A stretch of 5,100 bases of DNA, taken from NCBI GenBank assembly GCA_003978375.1, contig QNZW01000048.1, positions 1 to 5,100 of the forward strand. Reading direction: 5' to 3'. The translations under genes and the position numbers were made by a program. The stretch is from Sulfurovum sp. (GTDB lineage Bacteria > Campylobacterota > Campylobacteria > Campylobacterales > Sulfurovaceae). The stretch's first letter is position 1. Each line of letters opens with the position of its first letter. The notes beneath the pieces are model-generated. The model was given only the letters and a program-made list of their open reading frames with translations, was not told where the DNA came from and did no database searches. Shown here one piece after another: positions 1-4,208 of the stretch.

Positions 1-188
<188 letters not shown>

Positions 189-285
189 AAAGTCTTCTTA
201 AATAAGAGCAAAGCTCTCATTTAATTCATCTCACTAAAGTTTCACCTTACGGTGTAAAATTAGCAATCTTAAAGTCTCTGTATGA

Positions 286-303
286 AAATGGTTTGAACCA
301 TTT
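286..303. repeat. Perfect 8-bp inverted repeat in the 16S leader
   Basis: AAATGGTT (286-293) and AACCATTT (296-303) are perfect reverse complements separated by 2 nt. In the leader RNA this would fold as a short hairpin with an effective 4-6 nt loop. It has no T-run after it and is probably part of the pre-rRNA secondary structure, not a terminator. Confidence 0.6.
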
Positions 304-312
304 GTCAGAATC

Positions 313-336
313 ACTTATTGTATTTCTATAATAAGT
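313..336. repeat. 7-bp inverted repeat in the 16S leader
   Basis: ACTTATT (313-319) and AATAAGT (330-336) are perfect reverse complements around a 10-nt loop. It is AT-only apart from one G-C pair, so it is weak in isolation. It likely belongs to the leader fold, next to the hairpins at 286-303 and 346-364. Confidence 0.45.
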
Positions 337-345
337 TTCTTCTAT

Positions 346-364
346 CTACTTTTTTAAAAAGTAG
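346..364. repeat. 9-bp inverted repeat in the 16S leader
   Basis: CTACTTTTT (346-354) and AAAAAGTAG (356-364) are perfect reverse complements around a single central base. A real hairpin would have to open the innermost A-T pairs to form a loop. It has little GC and lies inside a transcribed leader, so a terminator role is unlikely. Confidence 0.5.
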
Positions 365-410
365 TAAAATTAAAACTCAAATAGACGTTGATTTGTTTAC
401 TTATATTTGG

Positions 411-423
411 TTGTCAAAGATCA
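411..423 (-). promoter_or_regulatory. boxA-like rRNA antitermination site
   Basis: On the minus strand the leader reads TGATCTTTGACAA about 40 nt after the predicted start. This fits the bacterial boxA pattern (TGnTCTTTnAnAA; E. coli TGCTCTTTAACAA), where NusB/NusE bind nascent RNA to allow antiterminated rRNA transcription. Position and match are good. It also contains TTGACA, but no suitably spaced -10 follows, so a second promoter is not supported. Confidence 0.7.
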
Positions 424-470
424 CTCAATAACACTCTTTCTAGCAGATGTCCATGTGTTGTTGGACGCGT

Positions 471-499
471 ATTATAGCACCGTTCTTCTTCCTTGTCAA
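471..499 (-). promoter_or_regulatory. rRNA operon promoter (sigma70-type, full consensus)
   Basis: On the minus strand, TTGACA (499-494) is followed by exactly 17 bp and then TATAAT (476-471), with TGC just before the -10 (an extended -10). The six-base boxes match the sigma70 consensus perfectly, which is uncommon in Campylobacterota, where -35 boxes are usually weak. Downstream is a GC-rich discriminator (ACGCGTCC, 470-463), typical of rRNA promoters under ppGpp/stringent control. The predicted start is near 462-464. The stringent control is inference from the discriminator. Confidence 0.93.
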
Positions 500-501
500 G
501 G

Positions 502-540
502 GTTTTTCTCTTTTTTCTCTCTTTTTTTTTATTTTCTTTG
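502..540 (-). promoter_or_regulatory. A-tract, UP-element-like sequence upstream of the rRNA promoter
   Basis: Directly upstream of the -35 box, the plus strand is a nearly pure pyrimidine run rich in T, so the minus strand has several A-tracts including a run of about nine to ten A. A-tracts here match the position and composition of UP elements bound by the RNA polymerase alpha C-terminal domains, which boost rRNA promoters. The function is inferred; the sequence could also simply be intrinsically curved DNA. Confidence 0.6.
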
Positions 541-666
541 TTTACTTACATTATATATGTTAAAAAACTTACTTTTTTCTTGCTATGCCAATCACTTAAA
601 ATCTAAATCATACAACATACATATAATAACTTTTGCTAGTTAGGGATAAATTTAAGTCTAATTATT

Positions 667-672
667 TATAAT
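667..672 (+). promoter_or_regulatory. Possible -10 box for the small lipoprotein gene
   Basis: TATAAT at 667-672 in AT-rich surroundings would start transcription near 679, giving a ~48-nt 5' UTR for the ORF at 727. No -35 match is seen at the proper distance, which is normal for sigma70 promoters in Campylobacterota. AT-rich sequence makes chance matches likely. The rest of 541-726 shows no other convincing element. Confidence 0.35.
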
Positions 673-726
673 CTTTTCTATGTATTTAGATGGTACATTA
701 AACCAAAACTCTATATAAGGATATCA

Positions 727-903
727 ATGAAACTTAATTTTTTACTACTTTTAACCTCTTTCTTACTTGGATGTACACAAACTATTGAAGTACCAAGTTC
801 AAAAGCAACACATGCACAATCAACTATACAAAAGAATAAAACAGAATCTCAAAAGGCACAACAGGTATATTTGGAACTACAAAAAAAACGAAAAGGAGAA
901 TAA
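727..903 (+). CDS. Small predicted lipoprotein (58 aa), unknown function
   Basis: The ATG at 727 opens a 58-codon frame ending with TAA at 901-903. A Shine-Dalgarno AAGGA (717-721) lies 5 nt upstream. The protein starts with a Lys at residue 2, then a hydrophobic core (NFLLLLTSFLLG), and reaches Cys16 in an LLGC lipobox. This predicts signal peptidase II cleavage, lipidation of Cys16 and a mature peptide of about 43 residues. The mature part is hydrophilic and rich in Lys, Gln, Ser and Thr, ending in a probable charged helix (QQVYLELQKKRKGE). Residue +2 is Thr, not Asp, so inner-membrane retention by the classic rule is not predicted. It lies 71 bp upstream of the BI-1-family gene on the same strand and could share its transcript. 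I do not recognise a family. The RBS plus lipobox make it likely real despite its size. Confidence 0.72.
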   Translation: MKLNFLLLLTSFLLGCTQTIEVPSSKATHAQSTIQKNKTESQKAQQVYLELQKKRKGE

Positions 904-919
904 TTGTCTGATTAACCTT

Positions 920-929
920 AGATTAATCT
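920..929. repeat. 10-bp perfect palindrome upstream of the BI-1-family gene
   Basis: AGATTAATCT is a perfect palindrome that sits about 8 bp before a possible -10 box (938-943). Its position would suit an operator, but it is short and made mostly of A and T, so chance is a real possibility. Confidence 0.3.
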
Positions 930-937
930 GCGTACAT

Positions 938-943
938 TATACT
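938..943 (+). promoter_or_regulatory. Possible -10 box for the BI-1-family gene
   Basis: TATACT at 938-943 would give a start near 950 and a ~25-nt 5' UTR before the ATG at 975. No good -35 is visible; TTAACC at 912-917 is 20 bp away, too far. The gene could instead be read from the lipoprotein promoter. Confidence 0.3.
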
Positions 944-974
944 TTGCATAAATAAAGGATTAAAAGGAAATATT

Positions 975-1661
975 ATGGCCTTATATGATAGAAATTATAC
1001 ATCAACCAAAATAGACTATGCCCAAGAGGGTTCGTCTGTAAGTTTTATGAAGCAGACCTACCAGCTTCTTGCTGCAAGTCTACTAGCTGCTGCTGCTGGA
1101 GCATACGTCACCATGCCTTACGCTGAGACTATTATGCAATATAGATGGTTCATTTTTGGATTTGAGCTTTTTATGATTTTCATTGGCTTAGGTATGACTA
1201 GAAACAAACCAGGGTTAAACATGGTAGCACTTTTTGTGTTTACCTTTATTACAGGTGTTTCACTTGTACCAATATTAGCAATGCTTGTGGGTGCAGGAAA
1301 AGGTGCAGTCATTGGTAATGCTTTTTTAATGACATCTGCACTTTTTGGGGCATTGAGCCTCTTTGCTATCAACTCCAAAGAGGATTATTCAAATTGGGGT
1401 AAACCACTTTTTATTACTTTAATTGTGGTTGTCATTGCATCACTTATTAATATATTTTTACTCAAAAGTCCTATGATGGATGTGATTATTACTGCTGGAA
1501 TCTTACTTTTATTTTCATTTTTTACTATTTATGATACACAGAATATCGCAAATGGGGCTTATGATTCTCCTGTAGATGCAGCTGTATCTCTTTATTTAGA
1601 CTTTTTAAATATCTTTACGGCTCTACTTAAACTACTTGGTATTTTTGGTAGTGATGAATAA
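975..1661 (+). CDS. Bax inhibitor-1/YccA family integral membrane protein
   Basis: The 228-aa protein has the length and layout of bacterial BI-1/TMBIM (UPF0005) proteins. A ~25-residue cytoplasmic N-terminus precedes seven hydrophobic segments at about 26-46, 57-75, 81-103, 112-133, 144-164, 168-188 and 204-224. Family hallmarks are visible: TIYDTQNI (184-191) and SLYLDFLNIF (205-214), which supply Asp187 and Asp209. These match the conserved aspartate pair that forms the pH-sensitive gate of the Bacillus homologue YetJ, a calcium leak channel. Relatives include E. coli YccA, which restrains the FtsH protease, and YbhL. Role here is therefore either ion leak/homeostasis or protease modulation, and sequence alone does not decide. 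AAGGA (964-968) lies 6 nt before the ATG. The gene converges on bioC with a 19-bp gap. Confidence 0.93.
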   Translation: MALYDRNYTSTKIDYAQEGSSVSFMKQTYQLLAASLLAAAAGAYVTMPYAETIMQYRWFIFGFELFMIFIGLGMTRNKPGLNMVALFVFTFITGVSLVPILAMLVGAGKGAVIGNAFLMTSALFGALSLFAINSKEDYSNWGKPLFITLIVVVIASLINIFLLKSPMMDVIITAGILLLFSFFTIYDTQNIANGAYDSPVDAAVSLYLDFLNIFTALLKLLGIFGSDE

Positions 1662-1670
1662 AACTTTTTA

Positions 1671-1694
1671 CTTCACTTGTTTAAGCAAGTGAGG
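1671..1694. terminator. Hairpin between convergent BI-1-family gene and bioC
   Basis: CTTCACTTG (1671-1679) pairs with CAAGTGAGG (1686-1694) to give a 9-bp stem including one G-T pair, around a 6-nt loop. It lies just after the BI-1-family stop and runs into the last codons of bioC. Neither strand has the T-run expected after a canonical intrinsic terminator: the plus strand continues TAGCTTC and the minus strand AGTAAAAAG. It may protect 3' ends or act weakly in both directions. Confidence 0.35.
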
Positions 1695-2427
1695 TAGCTT
1701 CAACAAAAAGTACTTCAAACTCTAGATAGTCCAATGGATATGTTTGCATTACTTTTTTACTCTGTTTATAACTAAGTCTCTTTTCTCCCCCGCTTACACC
1801 ACTTTTTTTAATATATTGAAACATCTCCCTTACAGTTTTAAATGCTAGGGTATACTTTTTTAGTTCAAAGTCAGTAGAATAATATTTTTCGATAACTTCC
1901 TTTAGCTCTTTTTCCGTATAAATAGGTGAATCTATCTGTGCTATCTCATGCAAAGTTTTAAATGTATTGGAGGTAAAAATAGCAAAATATGCTCTAGATG
2001 CTTTTTGTGAAAGCTCTCTAAAAACAAAATCCAAATCTTCAGACCACTGCAAAGCAGAAGAGGATATGAGCAATGTATTTTCTTTTTTATTTTCTATGTT
2101 TTCATAACTTTTTTGGTAGTTAAAGTCTGCCATATATTTATCGATTATCAAGCCTTTTGGATGCAGTGCTAACATCTGTTCTGAAGAATCCCACGCAACA
2201 AATTTTTCAAATGTAATATGTTTTTTTATAAGATTTTTATATACCTCTCCATCTCCTGAACCAAGATCTATAATTGTAGGATAAAATTTAGTTGGAATAC
2301 GTTCTACAAGTAATTTAGCCACTTCTGTCTGTATCACATTATACCTACCATAACTTTGTGCAAAACGAGAAAATTGTTTTAAGATTTTAGACTCTTTATT
2401 TTTGGATAATGACACTATTTTCTCCAT
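1681..2427 (-). CDS. bioC: Malonyl-ACP O-methyltransferase BioC-like (SAM-dependent)
   Basis: This 248-aa class I SAM-dependent methyltransferase is close to the usual BioC length. It has FSRFAQSYGRYNVIQTEVAKLL (19-40), which parallels the BioC N-terminus; motif I DLGSGDG (54-60); an acidic motif II residue at Asp80; SALQW (124-128), typical of BioC; and VREMFQYIKKSGV (199-211), the BioC-like helix before the C-terminus. BioC methylates the free carboxyl of malonyl-ACP so that fatty acid synthesis can build the pimeloyl chain of biotin. Start choice is uncertain: the ATG at 2427 has no clear Shine-Dalgarno, whereas a GTG at 2415-2413 (codon 5) has GGAG 6 nt upstream, giving 244 aa. It is divergent from secG and separated by a palindromic promoter region. 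Other methyltransferases share motif I, so BioC rests on the extra motifs. Confidence 0.8.
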   Translation of the reverse strand: MEKIVSLSKNKESKILKQFSRFAQSYGRYNVIQTEVAKLLVERIPTKFYPTIIDLGSGDGEVYKNLIKKHITFEKFVAWDSSEQMLALHPKGLIIDKYMADFNYQKSYENIENKKENTLLISSSALQWSEDLDFVFRELSQKASRAYFAIFTSNTFKTLHEIAQIDSPIYTEKELKEVIEKYYSTDFELKKYTLAFKTVREMFQYIKKSGVSGGEKRLSYKQSKKVMQTYPLDYLEFEVLFVEATSLA

Positions 2428-2455
2428 ATTTATCGCTGTTTCAAACTTATTTGGG

Positions 2456-2461
2456 TATAAT
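2456..2461 (+). promoter_or_regulatory. secG promoter -10 box
   Basis: TATAAT preceded by GGG, with a predicted start near 2468 and a ~49-nt 5' UTR before the secG ATG at 2517. No good -35 is seen. The 5' UTR could form a small hairpin from CCCAAAT (2475-2481) and ATTGGG (2486-2491) around TTCG. The context GGGTATAATCGCC is similar to that before frr (GGGTAAAATTTGCC). Confidence 0.6.
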
Positions 2462-2468
2462 CGCCAAA

Positions 2469-2474
2469 ATTATA
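2469..2474 (-). promoter_or_regulatory. bioC promoter -10 box
   Basis: On the minus strand TATAAT (2474-2469), preceded by GGG, predicts a start near 2462 and a ~35-nt leader before the ATG at 2427. Only a poor -35 match is present. The two predicted starts cross, so RNA polymerase at one promoter would cover the other. Confidence 0.55.
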
Positions 2475-2516
2475 CCCAAATTTCGATTGGGCAAACAAAT
2501 CCTAAATGAGGTAACA

Positions 2517-2855
2517 ATGACATCAACATTTTTAATTATACAAATCGTATTGGCTATTGCAATTACTATTGCTGTACTCCTACAAAAAAGTTCAAGTATT
2601 GGTCTTGGAGCATACAGTGGAAGCAATGAATCTGTATTTGGTGCAAAGGGTCCTACAGGATTTCTTGCAAAACTCACATTTATCTTGGCATTTCTTTTCG
2701 TTGTGAATACGCTTGCACTTGGATATATCTATACATCAGAGAGTTCTTCTTCGGTCACTGATACTATTCAACCAAGCAATAATGCAGCCATCCCAGCTGC
2801 ACCAAGCACATCAGAAAAAAATACTTCATCTGCACCAGCAGCACCAACAAAATAA
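2517..2855 (+). CDS. secG: Preprotein translocase subunit SecG
   Basis: This 112-aa protein is the small SecG subunit of the SecYEG channel in the inner membrane. It has two transmembrane helices (about 4-20 and 48-70) joined by the conserved loop LLQKSSSIGLGAYSG...SVFGAKGPTGFLAKLT, the SecG signature. A C-terminal tail of ~38 residues is rich in Ser, Ala, Pro and Thr and ends SAPAAPTK; this low-complexity tail is a common variable feature of SecG. The start at 2517 is chosen because GAGGT (2508-2512) lies just upstream and the protein then begins directly at the first helix. The frame is open further upstream to an ATG at 2409, but those codons lie over the promoter region and the bioC start. 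It is followed by frr and pyrE on the same strand. Confidence 0.93.
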   Translation: MTSTFLIIQIVLAIAITIAVLLQKSSSIGLGAYSGSNESVFGAKGPTGFLAKLTFILAFLFVVNTLALGYIYTSESSSSVTDTIQPSNNAAIPAAPSTSEKNTSSAPAAPTK

Positions 2856-2870
2856 ACTAGATTTCGCTAC

Positions 2871-2899
2871 TAGGAACTGTCAGTTTAAGACAGTCCCTA
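2871..2899 (+). terminator. Hairpin downstream of secG, weak terminator candidate
   Basis: TAGG-A-ACTGTC (2871-2881) pairs with GACAGT-C-CCTA (2889-2899), giving 6 bp, one A-C mismatch, then 4 bp, around a 7-nt loop. It lies 16 bp past the secG stop. The following bases are TTATAAAG with a short T-run only at 2915-2920, so a classic U-tract is missing. It may attenuate or process the transcript between secG and frr. Confidence 0.4.
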
Positions 2900-3001
2900 T
2901 TATAAAGTTATCCTATTTTTAGAGCTCCTCCTATATGTTATGTATCTAAATAATTTTCATCTCTCTTTGTGTCACTAAATCTCCAACAAGGTAAAAAAGG
3001 G

Positions 3002-3007
3002 TAAAAT
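3002..3007 (+). promoter_or_regulatory. Possible -10 box for frr-pyrE
   Basis: TAAAAT in the context GGGTAAAATTTGCCTAAA (2999-3016), resembling the secG promoter context GGGTATAATCGCCAAAA. The predicted start is near 3014, giving a ~23-nt 5' UTR. With a 181-bp gap after secG and a hairpin in it, a separate frr-pyrE promoter is plausible. No -35 is visible. Confidence 0.45.
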
Positions 3008-3036
3008 TTGCCTAAAGTAACTAAGAGGAGAATATT

Positions 3037-3594
3037 ATGGTAAATGAAATTTTTGACCATACCACAGAGAAGATGGATAAAAGCATTGAAGCTCTAAAAA
3101 GAGACTTTGCATCCCTCAGAACAGGAAAAGTCACTACAGGGATTGTAGATAACATTAAAGTAGATTATTATGGTACTATGACCGCACTTACGCAAGTAGG
3201 GAATGTGATAGCAACCGATGCCACTACCATTAGTATTACGCCATGGGAAAAGACGTTACTTCCAGACATAGAAAAAGCCATTCAAGAAGCAAATATAGGT
3301 GTCAACCCTAACAATGATGGTGATTTCATCAAACTTTTTTTCCCACCTATGACTTCAGAACAAAGACAAGAGATAGTCAAACAAGCCAAAGGAATGACAG
3401 AAACGGCTAAAATCTCTATTAGAAATGTACGAAAAGAGGGAAATGATCAAATTAAAAAGCTTGAAAAAGAGAAAGAGATCTCTGAAGATGAATCAAAAAA
3501 AGCACAAGATCAAATCCAAAAAATTACAGATGAGTACACAGCCAAAATAGAAGATGCGTTAAAAACCAAAGAAGCCGATATTTTAAAGGTTTAA
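3037..3594 (+). CDS. frr: Ribosome recycling factor
   Basis: The 185-aa length is exactly that usual for RRF. This cytoplasmic protein acts with EF-G to split the post-termination ribosome so that subunits, mRNA and tRNA can be reused. The layout fits: a first helix containing [14 protein letters not shown] (18-31), a beta-rich domain II (about 31-103) with ISITPWEK (65-72) and [15 protein letters not shown] (92-106), then two long helices. The strongly conserved [10 protein letters not shown] (128-137) carries Arg129 and Arg132, the latter matching the essential E. coli Arg132. AGGAG (3026-3030) lies 6 nt before the ATG. The stop is 5 bp before pyrE, and the pyrE Shine-Dalgarno lies in the end of frr, so the two are probably translationally coupled. 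Confidence 0.98.
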   Translation: MVNEIFDHTTEKMDKSIEALKRDFASLRTGKVTTGIVDNIKVDYYGTMTALTQVGNVIATDATTISITPWEKTLLPDIEKAIQEANIGVNPNNDGDFIKLFFPPMTSEQRQEIVKQAKGMTETAKISIRNVRKEGNDQIKKLEKEKEISEDESKKAQDQIQKITDEYTAKIEDALKTKEADILKV

Positions 3595-3599
3595 AACAG

Positions 3600-4208
3600 A
3601 TGAACATTGAACAGATCTATAAAGATGCAAATGCTCTGCTTGATGGGCATTTTCTTTTAGCCAGTGGCAATCATTCGAGTCGTTATTTGCAAAGTGCGAA
3701 AGTACTAGAATATCCAAAAAAAGCTGCACTTCTTACAGATGCTCTAGCAAAGATGATACGTCAAAATGGTCTCAAAGTAGATACGGTATGTGCACCTGCC
3801 CTTGGTGGAGTATTAGCAGGATATGAACTTGCACGTTCATTGGATGTACGCTCTATTTTTGTTGAAAAAAAAGAGGGTGGTATGGTATTGCGTCGTGGAT
3901 TTGAAATCGCCAAAGGCGAAAAAATTATCATTTGTGAAGATATTATTACTACAGGGGGATCTGCTCTCAAGGCTGCTAAAGCCATTGAAGCCCTTGGGGG
4001 AGAAGTGGTTGCCTTTGCTTCATTGGCAAACAGAGGGTTTTGTAAACGTGTAGGTGGCAATGATACAACAAAGCCAGAATGTGCCTTGCCTGAGAGCATA
4101 CCACTCTTTGCCTTGGATGATTTTACCTTCGAGATGTATGCACCAGAGCATTGTCCCCTTTGTAAAGAAGGACGAAGCAAAGCAATCAAACCAGGGAGTA
4201 ACGCTTAA
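3600..4208 (+). CDS. pyrE: Orotate phosphoribosyltransferase
   Basis: This 202-aa enzyme converts orotate and PRPP into orotidine 5'-monophosphate and pyrophosphate, the fifth step of de novo UMP synthesis. The PRPP-binding motif is clear: [12 protein letters not shown] (110-121) with the acidic pair Glu113-Asp114. The flexible catalytic loop [14 protein letters not shown] (88-101) carries the expected Lys and Arg residues. [14 protein letters not shown] (66-79) is the conserved substrate-side loop. The C-terminal [11 protein letters not shown] with a CPLC pair (Cys185, Cys188) places it in the PyrE branch I recall from Campylobacterota, Thermus and alphaproteobacteria, as opposed to the E. 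coli type. AAAGG (3585-3589) sits 10 nt before the ATG. Its last 4 bp overlap the end of the opposing gene. Confidence 0.97.
   Translation: MNIEQIYKDANALLDGHFLLASGNHSSRYLQSAKVLEYPKKAALLTDALAKMIRQNGLKVDTVCAPALGGVLAGYELARSLDVRSIFVEKKEGGMVLRRGFEIAKGEKIIICEDIITTGGSALKAAKAIEALGGEVVAFASLANRGFCKRVGGNDTTKPECALPESIPLFALDDFTFEMYAPEHCPLCKEGRSKAIKPGSNA

Larger units (their letters stand above)
189..464 (-). other. 16S rRNA transcribed leader (pre-rRNA spacer)
   Basis: This is the stretch between the predicted rRNA transcription start (about 462-464) and the mature 16S 5' end, roughly 275 nt. It is expected to be removed by RNase III and other RNases during maturation, usually after pairing with sequence 3' of 16S, which is outside this window. 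It contains a boxA-like element near its start and several small inverted repeats (205-217, 243-254, 286-303, 313-336, 346-364). It has no plausible coding frame. Its role as a leader is inferred from position and family knowledge. Confidence 0.8.
2449..2481. repeat. Perfect 13-bp inverted repeat between bioC and secG
   Basis: ATTTGGGTATAAT (2449-2461) and ATTATACCCAAAT (2469-2481) are exact reverse complements around a 7-nt spacer (CGCCAAA). The repeat lies midway between two divergent genes, and each arm carries a TATAAT on its own strand. It may be an operator or simply two symmetrical promoters. A partial third copy of the half-site, ATTGGGCAAA, follows at 2486-2495. Confidence 0.9.

Noticed and set aside
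412..417. Second rRNA promoter from TTGACA within boxA
   Set aside because: No -10 box is found 16-18 bp downstream on the minus strand; the match is explained by the boxA sequence.
407..643. 78-aa plus-strand ORF
   Set aside because: It runs across the minus-strand rRNA leader, promoter and A-tract. It has no Shine-Dalgarno, and its Phe/Leu/Ser-rich translation comes from the T-rich tract.
767..955. 62-aa plus-strand ORF
   Set aside because: It overlaps the 58-aa lipoprotein gene in another frame and lacks an RBS, whereas the lipoprotein frame has a good RBS and a lipobox.
1118..1378. 86-aa minus-strand ORF within the BI-1-family gene
   Set aside because: It is antisense to a well-supported membrane protein gene, and its composition mirrors the opposite strand.
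2409..2516. N-terminal extension of SecG by 36 codons
   Set aside because: These codons cover the palindromic promoter and overlap the bioC start. The RBS and the family's usual beginning at the first helix both point to the ATG at 2517.
2926..2931. Strong minus-strand Shine-Dalgarno AGGAGG
   Set aside because: No start codon follows at a suitable distance and no open frame leads from it.
3761..4189. 142-aa minus-strand ORF within pyrE
   Set aside because: It is an antisense shadow of a clear pyrE gene, with no family resemblance and no RBS.
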